Part shown: positions 11,770 through 23,530 of the stretch, piece by piece
Layout: each line of letters opens with the position of its first letter
Position numbering within the stretch: position 1 is the stretch's first letter
Assembly: GCF_963678635.1 (NCBI RefSeq)
Contig: NC_087070.1
Location: forward strand, 42,518,988 to 42,578,987
DNA length: 60,000 nt
Source of the DNA: Symsagittifera roscoffensis
Lineage: Eukaryota; Xenacoelomorpha; Acoela; Convolutidae
Direction of reading: 5' to 3'
The notes under the pieces: generated by a model
Told to the model about the DNA's origin: nothing
Databases searched by the model: none
What the model saw: only the letters and a program-made list of their open reading frames with translations
Position numbers and translations under genes: made by a program

Positions 11770-12769
11770 CTTTGAATCAACCTGAGCCGAACCCAAAAAA
11801 GCCCAATATACTTAAAGTTTTAGAAATTTTGAAAGTTTTATACTGCCCTGAAATTTTTGGCTATTCGAAGCTTCATCAATGAGAAAAGCCCCCACCAATC
11901 GCAACCATGCGATTATGGAACTCGGATATCCTCTCCAAATTTAGCTTGAGAGCATATCATTTACTCAAAGAACGATCCGATCAAACTCTGTTTTGGCGAA
12001 CGACCCATTCAATTTCAACCAGCATGATTCGTGCAATTTCATTTCAAATTTTGGCTCTTATGAAGTTTCCCTCGTATAATTACAAAATTAAGCTGTTCAA
12101 AAATTGGGCTCTTTTTCCTTTTCCCCCCACCTCACATGAGCATCATTTTTATGGTCTTACGAGTGGTTTTACAAGGTTAATTATAAAGACCAAATATGTT
12201 TGTCATGGCCTAATTTATTTGCATGCCAATTTGTATGACAATCGGGCAATGTGAACAGTAATTTAATAAAAAAAATAGCAGGTGGGGGGGGGGGGGGGGG
12301 GGGAGAAAAAGAACCAAAAATTGTTCACACGGAATTTTTCATGTAAGAAATATTGTAGAGTTTGTTCACCTGTTCACGCTGACATGTTTTAATGCAGTTT
12401 ATAACATGAAAAGTGAAAAGTCATCTTAAAATTCAGAAAAAAATTGAATAAGGCGAACTGGAAAAGAGCCCAATTTTTTACTTGGTTGAGATTTATGAGT
12501 TTCGGCAAAAACTTAATTGGTGAGAATGCGGTATGTCTATCTAAAAACAGACAATTCCCCAATAGTAACAAGCAAATGAATCTTTTCTGTCAGACAGACC
12601 GAATGTCTGAAAATTGTGCCAGTCAATCAGGTTTCAAAAAACCAATAGGAAAAAAATACAGGTGAAACTCAGTCAGTTTTGAAGCAGTTTAAAGAGGTTT
12701 GATTGATTGAAATCCCCTAATAGTGATGACTAGCCTTCCACCTCCCCTCCCCCCTCCACACAATAGGTG
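11770..12769. other. Intergenic stretch between element A and the receptor's last exon
   Basis: No gene seen. It contains an inverted pair of about 20 bases at 12101-12120 and 12458-12478 (core AAATTGGGCTCTTTT), possibly remnants of a miniature transposon, and a long G run. Small open frames here have no recognisable protein features. It may include the 3' untranslated region of the receptor gene. Confidence 0.5.
12284..12303 (+). repeat. 20-base G homopolymer
   Basis: Twenty consecutive G after GGT. It can form G-quadruplexes and is prone to length change and assembly error, so the exact length is uncertain. Confidence 0.9.
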
Positions 12770-13039
12770 CTAGCTTGCTGTTCGAGCATAAACTCCCCCC
12801 CCCCCACCCAGCCTCTCACACAGAATAGTGACTAGCCTGCTGTTCATGTAGCAGTATATGATTGGGTTGTAGACAGTGTTGGAGTTAGCGAGGAGAGTGA
12901 CCAGCATCCAGGTGCGTTTGATGGCCACGTGGTATCTCTCCAACACACTCTGGTCCAGTCCGATCCCAATCAACACTGCGTGCATCGGAATCATACTCAG
13001 GTTGAACACGGCCGCTATCGTGATCATCATCTTCACTAT
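12770..13039 (-). CDS. Class A neuropeptide GPCR, TM6-TM7 exon (tachykinin-receptor-like)
   Basis: Last recognised exon of a rhodopsin-type receptor. A 3' splice site (GTTCTGCAG) at 13040 opens codon phase 0 with IVKMMITIAAVF, joining the TM5 exon's KRR as in tachykinin receptors (KRKVVKMM). TM6 follows, then TM7 with TVYNPIIYCYMNSRL containing NPxxY. The usual CWxP of TM6 is replaced by SMIP, so the toggle Trp is missing. After the TM7 end (about 12840) the frame runs through a run of Gly codons to a TAG at 12770, so the true end is uncertain; a donor or a different tail is possible. Short copies of the exon's 3' end repeat just downstream. Confidence 0.75.
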   Translation of the reverse strand: MVKMMITIAAVFNLSMIPMHAVLIGIGLDQSVLERYHVAIKRTWMLVTLLANSNTVYNPIIYCYMNSRLVTILCERLGGGGGVYARTAS

Positions 13040-13120
13040 CTGCAGAACAACCCAAAACAAAACATAAATATATCCAATTCGCTATCGGAACGAGCCAAAA
13101 CAATGCATAAAATGTATCAA

Positions 13121-13233
13121 ATTCGCTATCTGAATAAGAAAACAAAACATATTCACCATCTGAAGAAAAAACGACCGACCAATTGATTTATTGAACAATA
13201 ATCAACCGCAATCATCTTGACTGTCTGAAAAAC
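13121..13233 (-). repeat. Degenerate tandem copies of the TM6 exon's 3' splice site
   Basis: Three segments upstream of the exon in sense direction resemble its acceptor plus first codons (CAG followed by ATAGTGAAGATG): 13121-13138, 13151-13167 and 13211-13233, each with a pyrimidine-rich run, CAG and an A-T-G-rich start. They read as decayed local duplications of the exon boundary and could act as decoy acceptors. Confidence 0.45.
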
Positions 13234-13239
13234 AAAAAA

Positions 13240-16200
13240 ACTCAAATCCATCAATTTCAAAATCTGGAAAAAAAACAAATAGCATTAACTGTCTAAAAAA
13301 ACTCAAGTTCTTTTAAGTGAATTTAATATATTTTTTTACTTACATAAGGTGCTCAAAATTACATTGCCCCTAAGACAGATCAAATAAAGATCTTCCAACC
13401 CAGCATTTAGCTTTGATTAATTGGCTAACTCGGTCCAGATAAGGAATATGACGCGTTTTATTCAAATTTTCTAAAATGCCAAGTACTCATTTTCGAAGAT
13501 CCAATACGCTACTAAATAAACTACACGTTGCAGCCTAGTTCAAATTCAATATTTAAATTTTTCATTTATAGGAGTCAACCAAAAAAGATACAAGAAAAAA
13601 CAAGATCGCTCGCATCAGAGTTAAACCCTGAAGGGTTCGACTGCGGTTTAGTTTCGATGGAGGTAATTAAAATAAAATAATTGGTGAAATTGAAAAAATA
13701 AACTGAAAATCTGTGAAGTACAAAGTGATAAGTTTTGCGTATAGCAATGTTTTAAATAGACCAAAGAGCATTCCTCAATTCAATTAAATATCAGCTTAAG
13801 CCTTAAGAGCACGGAATATATCGCGCGCTAATTGCCCCCAAACTATACAAAAAATAATCACAAGTAAAATATCTTTTTTAAAAGTCAAAATTCAGTACTC
13901 AGTTCAGTTTGTTTTACCTCAATTTCTCCACAAGAATACACACCATATGCAAACACAAGCTTGAAAATAAAACGAGCTTAGTGCAAAATCAAATAAGAAA
14001 CAAGAACAGCTGGTTATTTTGCAAGTAGCACAGAATGTTTCGATCAAATTTAATCTGGATAAAGTTCAAAAAAGATTCGAAAAAAAATTGTGTTCGCTTT
14101 TTTGTGTCTAACTAAAATACCCCTTTTTTGTTACATAGAGTGCGATAAAAGAAAGTGCGATAGAAGAAAGGGCAAAAACTAAAATTAAAAACGCTTAAAT
14201 AACACAAAACAACGCTCGGCCGAACCTTGTTTTTTTTCAAGATGTATGCGATTGAAAAGTTTTGCTTCCGGTAAAAACTGATTTGTCCGACTTTTGTTTA
14301 TCTGCTCAACTTTTGTCTGCTTAGTTGCCTTATGCTGTAAACAAGTATCATCTTGTAGTTTGAGGGGGAATTGTAGTTTGAGGTATTATGAGACTGTATT
14401 GGATTGAGTTTCCTATTCTATTCTCTTTTTGAGACGCATTTGAAACTATTTCAATTTTTTGGCGCCTTCTTCTCTGTGTGTCTGCATACTCCCACAGTCT
14501 CTTTTTTACACTATATCTCTGTCTACAGCCTTCAAAAAAGTTTGTAGGGGAATAATTGAAACAAATAATAGATTTTTTTATTTTCCCAAAAAGTGTTATT
14601 TTAAACCTGGAACGCGTGTTGGAAAACTTCACTGCGCCAGCGGCTACTCTCAAAAACTTTTTACACATAAAATTATGACTCTCGCAACGTCAATCTTTTG
14701 ATTTTGAGCGTTTTTTAAATCTTTTGACTTTTCTCGAAAACGAACTTACCAAATCTGAGGTTGTGGTTTCAATGTAGATAACGATTAAGTGTGAAATTGC
14801 CCTGCATTAATGAATACTCACATATATTTACAGACCAAAAACTAAGGCCTTCTGAAGAATCAATTTCTATTTTTGACTGTTTTTTGAACTAAACTCCTAA
14901 ATCTGGGTTTTTTGGAGTCTTCAATTGTAACTAGACACTGCGTGAGTTTTTACTGCATCAGCGACTACACCTTATTTTTTCAAAAACCTCTGATATTTAG
15001 AAAGATGAATTTTATGATTTGTTGACAGTTTTTTTGGACCATTCTCGATGGCTATTCTGTCAAATTTGATATCACAGATCTAACCAAAACAACAGTTTGT
15101 TGAAAGTTTATTTGTTCCGACCATTTGAAAAACGTGGAGGTATTCTGTATTCGGGTGAGTTTTAGTTTTTTTCTTTTTGTTTTCCAGTCAAAATCAGGTA
15201 ACATCGGAATTTGGATTGGATTGAGTGGTATGTCATATTTAAGTTCTTTCAGTCGTATTTGAGCAACCTAAAAAAAATTAAAATGTTTCTCAATGTCGAG
15301 AAAAACCGGTTTGAAATTCTGAGCCAAAAACGTCAAGTTTACATTAGTTTTTACAAGTTAAACTAAACTATGAAAAGAAAACTCAGTTTCACTTGAGTAA
15401 AGTTAGTTTTAGTAGCTTTTAGCGCCATTTTGGAATCAAAAACTTCAAAAATGCCTACAGTTTTGGCAAAAAAATCGAAAAAAGTTTTGAAAGTTTTTCT
15501 ATTCAGTTTTCTACATTATCAGTTTTCCAATTGGTTCATTTGACTATGACTGTCGCATTATCCTAATTTCTGTTTTTTTTTGTTCAGATTTTTTTAATGA
15601 CACCACGCAGAAAAAACTATACTATCAAAACAAAATGTATTTTTGAAAGACTATGGTCGGAACACTCTGTGCCTCTTGCACAGTAACTATCCTTGTTTTT
15701 TAGTTGGCCACGCCTAATTTTATAAGACAAAAATTATGGCCGTCAAAAAGGCGAAGGTTCAAAACTTCGACTTTGCTTTGGAAATTTTTTTGATTAACCT
15801 GAGAATTAGCATAGTAGTTATCGAAAAACACGGTTTGCGTTTTGGGGAATTCCTCCACTTTAGCGGCCGCAACCTGCATTTTTGTTGAAAACAGTTTTGA
15901 ATTTCGTAAAGCAAAATTTTTGAACTTTTGATTGCATGAAAACTTCTTTATCAAATCTGAGAAGAAAAATTCAATCAAAAGAACTGGTTGCGAGAGTTTT
16001 TCCTGTAGAAATTTCATAAGAGAGCTGTCCTTATTTTTTTTCAAGAGAATTGTTATGTCCTTGGATAATTTCCAATATTTAATACGTTTTCACTCTTCTT
16101 AGTTTTTATAGCTGAGATTCTGTCCCGCATCAGTTTAAACATTTCAAAAAATTTCTATATCGTTCTTCCAGCTACAGCTGGGTCCATTATGGTTTTTTAT

Positions 16201-17266
16201 CCAGACTGCTTAAACTAATCTTATGGTTCACCAAATCTTTTTCAAGATTTTTCATTTTTTTTCAAAATCGATTATGTTTTTTTTATGTTTGTGTTGTATA
16301 GCAAGTGATGCCAAGCTCAATTCGACTCAGTGTTAAAGTTGAAGGGTCGGCCTAATTTAGAGTGAAAACCTTAAACTCTCTGACCAGTTTTTCTTGACAC
16401 TGAGACCATTTCATTGGAACCTGGCTTAAAAATTGCGATCATGATTATACTCTAATATGATACCACACTTGACCCTATACGAGTTTTCCTTGAGTTAGCC
16501 AAAACTGACCAAAGTTTTGCTTTATAAAACAACTCATAATCAAAAAAAAAAATTTTCCCACACTTGATAGTGGTCAGAGTCGGAACAAAAACATGTTTTC
16601 TTTTTGTTTTAGTTTTTTATAAAATTCTCTAATTCAAGGCTTTGAATGCGCGCGGCCATATTTTATACGCAGAAGTAACTAAATATGGTTCAGAACAAGA
16701 GTATTCAGTGGTGTCAAATTTTTTATTTCAAAACTTAGTTTTACTAGGTTGAGAAAAAATACAACGGTTAAAAAAGCCGCTAACGTTAAAAATTCTACAA
16801 ACTAACTGTTATCTGAATCACATTAAAAACAAACAAACGATAAGAAGTTGCTTTGATATGACCAAGGCGACACAAAATGGCTTTTTGCAAAATCATCGTT
16901 TGATAAGGGTTTGACAACTCTAAATTGTAGATTTTTCAGCTTGTTTTGTGCGAGATTTGATTTTTCTGAGTCGCAATTCAAACAATATTGAGAAAAACTG
17001 GTATCAAATGGCTGTTCTTGGCTAACTTTCTAACTTTGGCTACGTTTCAACTTTATGTTCTTATGTATTTCTTTTTTGTCCTCGGCTGTGTTTAACAATA
17101 AGCTTAAGTTTGCTTCAACTTTCTGCTCGATCGAAAGATTTTGTTTTTCCAGTTCGGAATTGGGTCAAACAGAGACCTTGCTTTTGACCGATTTGGTCAA
17201 AACTTGAATCGAACAAATCGACCTGGGTGGTAAATCATCGGTGTGCTAAACATGTTTTGGACTGAC
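13240..17266. other. Intron between the TM5 and TM6-TM7 exons
   Basis: About 4 kb without a supported gene. At 13603-13890 lies a diverged copy of the repeat family seen at 34197-34720, recognised by the CCCTGAAGGGTTCGACTGC start and the ATATATCGCGCG block. The rest is AT-rich unique-looking sequence with small shadow frames only. Confidence 0.6.
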
Positions 17267-17411
17267 CCTTCTCTTGGAGTCTATCTGGCGTTGGTTCTGG
17301 GTCTCTCCTATTGAGTTGGACTGCCAGAGCTCCCTGGCCACCGCTGTGTAGGCAGACGAAATTATGAGTCCAGGAATCACCAAGTAGATCACAGACTGCA
17401 AAATCTTGGTG
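17267..17411 (-). CDS. Class A neuropeptide GPCR, TM5 exon
   Basis: Bounded by an acceptor (TTGTTGTACAG) and a donor (AGG then GTCAGT). It begins in phase 2 with TKILQSVIYLVIPGLIISS, a TM5 helix with the conserved Pro, then AYTAVARELWQS, close to the TM5/loop pattern of tachykinin-type receptors, and ends with a basic third intracellular loop (SKRR). The split Val codon (GT from the previous exon, C here) restores the frame with the TM4 exon. Confidence 0.8.
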
Positions 17412-18263
17412 CTGTACAACAAAACATAACAAATAATGATTTTTTAAAACAGTTTCTTTTAGTTTCGAACCCATTACGTTACAAATTACAACATAAAAGT
17501 TTCTAAAAATGTCGATACGGCAACTTGAATATTTTAAAAAATGGAACAAATTTTTTCACGTGTTTGTCGTTTGTCACACTGATATAGTTTGGCATAATCT
17601 ATAACAGTACGTGTCATTCTAGAAAGTATTTAGAAAGTCCAATCATTAGCGAAAATGTAGCAAAAAATGAAAATATAATGAATTGAATCTGCAGTCCAAA
17701 GCTAAGTAATATATTTGGATTTCATATTCCTGCAGATTTTTCGTTACATTAGGGGGGACCACAGATATGTTTTGGGACTTTGAAAACAATTCTCGGCCTT
17801 TAGCAAAATAGATGGGGGTAAAAGTCTCGTTTCTAATTTCATGTATACTTACAATTATTGGATTAGTTTATTAAGGGGGTGGTATTTTTTTACTAAGTGC
17901 AATTGTTGTAAAGTTCCCAAGTAAGAGCTCTTCAACTATTCCCCCTCCCCTGTATTCCATGACCCCAATTCAGTCGCAACAAGTTGCGGACTTCGGCCAG
18001 GGGACGGCATTTGTTACTTTCTCGCAAGTTCTCAAATATTTTTAACCATTGAAATATTTCTTCTTGATATGGATGGTTTTTTTTCTATGTGCCATAAGGC
18101 CATAAGGGGTAAGCGAGGGGGGGGGGAGGGTTTGGGGGGGGGTTACGAAAGGGGCAGTTAAAGAGCCTACTTTGTGAAAGATCCTACTTTTCTGAAAGAG
18201 CCTACTTTTCTGAAAGAGCCTACTTTTCTGAAAGAGCCTACTTTTCTTAAGGAGTGCGCTTAC
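17412..18263. other. Intron between the TM4 and TM5 exons
   Basis: About 0.85 kb. No gene. It holds a G-rich tract at 18108-18143 able to form G-quadruplexes and an 18-base tandem repeat next to the TM4 exon donor. Confidence 0.6.
18160..18248 (+). repeat. 18-base tandem repeat beside a splice donor
   Basis: Almost five copies of GAAAGAGCCTACTTTTCT, the outer ones slightly diverged, ending 16 bases from the TM4 exon boundary. In receptor sense each copy carries AAAAGTAGGC, a weak donor-like sequence. Confidence 0.85.
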
Positions 18264-18467
18264 ACGAGGAAGTATGTTCCGAATAGCCCGTCTGGGAATA
18301 TCATAAGACACTGCACAGCTGTGGAGTTGGGCTCTATCTGGACTGTCTCTGAGAAGTGGAATTGGGGATAGGCCGTGGCCACAGACAGGGTCCAGATGGC
18401 CACTATGCCCGCCCATGCTTTGCTGTGGGTCAGCTGATGCGACAGGGGATTCACAATTGCACAGTAC
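18264..18467 (-). CDS. Class A neuropeptide GPCR, TM4 and second extracellular loop exon
   Basis: The acceptor TTTGACAG is followed by G TAC TGT, completing the DRY motif started by the previous exon (GAC AG). It continues YCAIVNPLSHQLTHSKAWAG, then TM4 with the conserved Trp and the APQ-like YPQ, and a second extracellular loop with the Cys (AVQC) that pairs with the TM3 Cys in this class. The donor GTAAGC follows CTC GT, leaving phase 2 as the next exon requires. Length and joins look intact. Confidence 0.85.
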
Positions 18468-18484
18468 CTGTCAAACGAAAAACT

Positions 18485-18620
18485 AAATAATAAACAATAA
18501 TAACTATCATATTATTAATAATCATAATAATGATACTAATCGTAAAAATAATAATCATAATAATGATACTAATCGTAAAAATAATAATCATAATAATGAT
18601 CATAATAATAAAAATAATAT
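18485..18620 (+). repeat. AT-rich microsatellite-like tandem repeat
   Basis: Repeats of ATAATAATCATAATAATGAT, with the 33-base block ATGATACTAATCGTAAAA plus ATAATAATCATAATA repeated directly. The frames it opens on both strands are products of the repeat and not genes. Confidence 0.8.
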
Positions 18621-20290
18621 TAATCTTAGTCATAATAAATTTGTTTTCAAGAACGAAGCAACTTATTTGTTTTTTTTTTCTACAAAATTTATCCAACGAA
18701 AATCCTATCTTGGAAAAACACAAAAAGGAACGGTTAGCTTTGGTTTTTTCATGATGTCTTTGCACCGATAAAAGTAAGATCATATGGAGAAGCCTTTCAA
18801 TAAATTATTTACCTAATTCTCTCTGTACGCTAAAATATTTCCATAATCTGAAGCTGAAAGTAATAATGTCTATTGATAAAGTTATTGTATTCATAAATTT
18901 GCACGATTCGCAAAATTTTTGGAACAAGAGCTACAACCCAACGTAATGCTTGCTTAAAAAAGTAGGATGCCGTTTTAGGGGATAAATTTGTCTGTTTTGA
19001 TTATTTCCAGGAAGTATATATCAAATTTGTTTCAATTTTTTTTTGCTTATGAAGTAGTTTTTACTGTGTTATTTTTTTATGACCCCAAAAAAACCTTATA
19101 TTGAATTGACATTTGGCATTATGGGAAGCTTTTTTTTTAATTTTGGCACATTTGCATCGAACCATTCATAATTTCCTCAATTTTTGGTAAAATAATTCTA
19201 AAAATTTGTTGCAAAGCAATTACAATCAAAAAAGTTTCAAAATTAGAATGAGAACTTTGCTATGGAGCAGTAAAAATCCTAGAAGCTTCAAATTTAAATT
19301 AAGTCTGATATTTATCAAGTAAAATTTTGGTTCTAGAAAGTATCAACCTTGGTAGGATTTTGTACACAACATTCAGTTTTGATTTAAAAAACCTAAAGTT
19401 TACTAAGGGAAGCACACACTAAAGTTTCCTAAACGACCTTTTTTTATAAATTATTTTGGTAATTTATTCTACTATCGGCTGATTAGAATCATTTTGAAGC
19501 TACGTGTATGTGAAAGCTCAGACAATCAATTCAGTCGGCCTAGCAAAAAGCCACAAACGTTTTTGATTCTTTTTGAAAGTCCGCACTCACGCAAGCGTCC
19601 TAGATCATCGCCTAGGTTTCAGTTAATGTGGAAACGGTGATGACTTCGTGCACAAATAGTTGATGAAATTTCAATTTTTAACAAGATTTGATGTATCAAA
19701 TTGATCAACAGTGTATACTCTAAGTTTAATTTTTATTAATGAGATAAACAAGGATATCTGACGCAAATGCCGGCGTCATCGAAAAACATTATTACGCTAA
19801 ATACCAATTCATGAACGAAGTGATTTAAATGAATAACAAAACTTTTCGTATCAGCACCAAACCTTGAATTTCCTGGCTGCCATGTTGTTTTAACTGGTTC
19901 TTACGAATGTTGAGCAATGTTTTGGCTTAAAACAATGTTTTAAGAGGTTCAAATAAGGTTTTTCCCCTCATTTTTATGTTGAGTAAAAATTAATAAATTT
20001 TGCATTTGGAACCTTAATAATGAGCGCAAATTGCTTGCTTGTCTGATTTCAGATTGAAATTAATTATTTATCGCTAGCGCTTTGATAGGATGAATTAAAT
20101 TACACGTTAACTATCTTACTTCGATTTATAGTGATCAAAATAGTCCCAAAATCAATCCGCTATAATTTATAATGGTGACAGGGATCAAAAAATTTTGGAA
20201 TTTCTAGCTTGGGAACTTAACTTGAGAAAAAATCTGCCAAAAATTGGTTAGTGAAAAAACCAAAACTTCTGGAGTAAAACCTCTCCGAGC

Positions 20291-20662
20291 CAGGGGTGGA
20301 TCTAGGATTTCCTTGAGGGGGATGGATTTTCAAAAAATTTTCAAAATTTATGCCCGACGAAACTGATTTTCCGAGCTCTCCCAAAGCACTAAAAACTCCA
20401 TGCTTTGGCCAAAAGTTCTGCGCAGCAGGCAAAATTTGAAAACGAAGGCAACAAAAAGGCGTTTTCAGGCATTTTTTGGAAAATGTTTACCAAAATTGGC
20501 GTTTTTTCGGCGCGCATCTTCTCCTTAAAAATAGTATATATTGGCGCCATGGGTCCGTCAGCCAAAATGGGATATCTCAAAAATAGTTCAAAGGGGGATC
20601 CTTTGGGTCGACAGATGGTCTCATACCTGAGGAAAGAGGCATCCCCCCTAAATCCGCCCCTG
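20291..20662. mobile_element. hAT-type miniature transposon (372 bp) with 8-bp target duplication
   Basis: Imperfect terminal inverted repeats: the left end begins CAGGGGTGGATCTAGGATTT and the right end is AAATCCGCCCCTG. Both sides are flanked by the same eight bases, CTCCGAGC (20283-20290 and 20663-20670). The 8-bp duplication and the CAGGGG terminus are typical of hAT-superfamily non-autonomous elements. No transposase is encoded. A second, older copy occurs at 25386-25756 plus 32350-32415. Confidence 0.85.
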
Positions 20663-20816
20663 CTCCGAGCACAACTATTTTTTTTTTAAATTGGTTATCT
20701 AACGCAACGCAATTACCCAATTCTCCGACAGGTATCTAGAAAAAAATTGACAAAACAATTCATAATAGTGACCTCGTCTTTCAAAGTGCACAATGGGCCA
20801 TTACATTTTGATACAT

Positions 20817-21054
20817 CTTGAGTTCGCGTTCGACAATGGAAATCTTTTTGACAATAAAAACAATGAAAAGCTAAATCGTGATGCATACGCTTATTTCAAA
20901 CATCGAATTTCGACAGACTGACAAACACCTCAATTTCATGGCGATGTGTTTCGCCACGAAACTGACGTGTTCGTCAAAATTCGATGTTTGATATAAGCGT
21001 ATGCATCATGAACTATTTGTCTTAAAGGTTTCCATTGTAGAACGCGAACTCAAG
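20817..21054. repeat. Foldback element, long imperfect inverted repeat
   Basis: Arms of about 105 bases face each other: the left arm starts CTTGAGTTCGCGTTCGACAA and the right arm ends GAACGCGAACTCAAG, with matching inner blocks around GATGCATACGCTTAT. The central loop also has partial self-complementarity. No coding capacity. Candidate miniature transposon or source of hairpin RNA; no target duplication identified. Confidence 0.8.
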
Positions 21055-21934
21055 AGCTATAATAATGATACTAAATTCAGTCATAGCTACGTTTGGCGTA
21101 AGCCTCAACCAAGCAAAAACTGTTCAGCTATGTGTAAAGGATTGGAGCCCTCTTTTAATTGAGTCTATATTAGGCTACTCAAAAAGTCTTTTTGCACTGT
21201 TGCGCGGCCGTATCAAAATGATCCTTCTTAATCTAACATTTTGTCAAAATAGTCCTGTTGTTAGCTAGATTGGCAATTAGCTGGACACTTTTGTCTGGTA
21301 ACAAAATGTCTTGAACACTTTTTGATTTTCGTAGAACTTTGTCTGGTACATACATGTCTTGGACTCAATTGCCCAGACACAGACAATTTACATGCTTCAA
21401 GTTAAATAGGTGATTAAGAAAAAAGTCCGACCTAATTGCCAACCTCTTTCAAGAATAATTCTTCTTGCTGTACTCTACACTAGTTGACTGATCATAGAAA
21501 TCATTTTCTCAATTTTGTAAAGAAGTGGTATAGATATATCCACTTGAGAATGATTTTGAGCTCAACCTTCCAATCTGTAGCAATTTTTTTTAAAGAAAAT
21601 TGGGCTTTTTTTGAGATTGATAAGATTCAAGACAAATTTCGTAAAAATTTATCAACTCTTGCATAGTAATTGAGTTCAATACTCGCTTTTTGATGCTCAC
21701 ACCATGTTTATTGAACTAGTTGTTTTAGTTGCGTAAATTGAAGCAAAGTTGTAGACCGCTAACAGTTAATTGTTTTGATCTAAGACTGATAATTGCAATT
21801 GAAAAATTACCCGAACTCTGATGAAGACACCATACAATAGGCAGTTAATTTTTTTTGGCATTTTTCCAAGATGGGGTCTCTATTGCTATGGGTTTACTAA
21901 ATCATAATAAAATCTGTTTCCTTCTTGAAAATGA

Positions 21935-22112
21935 AATTATGATTACTATGATTACGATTATTTTTGTGATTATTATGATTATCATTATTAAGATTGTTTT
22001 TGTTTATCATTATTAAGATTGTTTATTTATGTTTTTTTTTCATGATTAATACGATTTTTATTATTATTAGTATTATTATATTTAAGAATATAATGATTTT
22101 TTTTATTATTAT
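21935..22112 (+). repeat. ATTATTATGATT simple repeat
   Basis: Runs of TTATGATTATTATTAAGATT-type units, low complexity. Confidence 0.7.
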
Positions 22113-22119
22113 TCCCGTA

Positions 22120-22617
22120 CTGGAGTTTCATGGATAAAATTCGATTATAATGAGTTTTGTTGACTAAAATGTGTATTTATAATCGATTGTCTTGACAAAA
22201 CTAGACAACGTAAGGGTTTCTCAATCCATTATAGTCCATTATAAATGACTACAATCCATTTTCGATTTCGATGTGATCGCTAATTTTTTCTTAAACTTTT
22301 TATCATTCTTTTAGCTGCTTTATGCAAAAATCGAAATAAATCGAGCGCCAGCAAACACGTTCATCCCCATAATCACGATTCATTATCCCCATAATCCCCG
22401 CTACGCCCCCCCCCCGTTCTCGTCGCCCCGAGATGACAAACTTACTTAATTTTAAATTTAATATGAACAGAAGAAAAATCCACATAAAAAGATTTAAAAA
22501 ACTGAAGCAAGGAACTATGACCAGTCCATTTTTATTCAATTATGTTCAATTATTTTCAAATTTTAGAGAGACAGCGTATGTATATCCAATATAATCGATT
22601 TTATCCACGAAACTTCA
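22120..22617. repeat. Candidate miniature element with ~28-bp inverted ends
   Basis: The left end CTGGAGTTTCATGGATAAAA matches the reverse complement of the right end (TTTTATCCACGAAACTTCAG), each followed by a CGATTAT block. The interior is non-coding. A further copy of the right end occurs near 23075-23105. I could not identify a clean target duplication, so the superfamily is open. Confidence 0.5.
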
Positions 22618-23530
22618 GGGCCCGGTGTTTTAATTAATATGAATATCAATATGTTTATTATGATTATCACTATGATTATTATGATTACCATTATTATGGT
22701 TGCTTTTCTAATTTTTATTTTATGACTATTGTTATTACTATAATCATTATGATGATTATGATTATTATGATTATGGTTTCCATTATTATTATGAGTATTG
22801 TGATTATTATGATTTTTGTTATAATTTTTATTATAATTATTATTTTGATCATTATGTTTTTTTTCTCATGAATATGATTATTATGATTATTAATATTTTT
22901 TAACCCCTGAAATGAGCAAGGGTGTTGAAATCCTGCAATAGACTTCTTTTCCGTAAATAACTTTGTTCATAGGACTCGTTTCATCTCCTGGACTCCTTCA
23001 TCTTCTACAATGCTCAATTTTTTGAAAGTTCAATTGAATTTAATTAATTAATTATAATCAAAGAAAATACAAATCCAAAATATTCGATTATTATCATGAA
23101 ACATCAGTGCCGGTTCTTTTATTATGTTTATTATGATTATGAGTATGATTATGATTATTATGCCTTTTTATGATAACCATTATTATGGTTTTTTTCAATT
23201 TTTATGCTTACTGTTATTACAATTATTATTATGATTATGATTTTTATGATAATGATTTATATGATTGTTATGAGTATTAGGATTATTATGATTATTATAA
23301 TAATTTTTGTTATGATTATCGTTTTGATCAATTTAGTTTTTTTTCATGAATATGATTATTATGATTATTAATATCGTTTAACCCTTGCGATGAGAAAGGG
23401 TGTTGAAATCGCGTAATAAACTTTTTTCCCGTAAATAACTTTGTTCACAAGATTCATTTCAACTTCTGAGTTCTTTTATCTTCTGACATGCTCAATTTCT
23501 TGAAAGATCAATTAAAACGACTTTAATTTT
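22618..23530 (+). repeat. Diverged tandem duplication (~480-bp unit) with embedded AT microsatellites
   Basis: The blocks at about 22620-23060 and 23105-23530 follow the same order: a CCGGT start, a TTATGATTATTATGATT tract, a TTTAACCC block, GGGTGTTGAAATC, CGTAAATAACTTTGTTCA and a CATGCTCAATTT-type end. Estimated identity is about three quarters. No coding content. Confidence 0.65.

Noticed and set aside
15700-16044. 114-codon minus-strand frame in the receptor intron
   Set aside because: No recognisable domain, composition like the surrounding AT-rich intron, and no conserved partner in the window.
18042-18416. 124-codon minus frame with repeated RLFQKS units
   Set aside because: Wrong frame over the TM4 exon running into the 18-base tandem repeat; the repeated peptide reflects the DNA repeat.
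18451-18783. Ile/Met-rich 110-codon frame
   Set aside because: Produced by the AT microsatellite; no start context or conserved features.
20217-20689. Three overlapping frames around 20.2-20.7 kb
   Set aside because: They lie inside the non-coding hAT miniature element and carry no transposase motifs.
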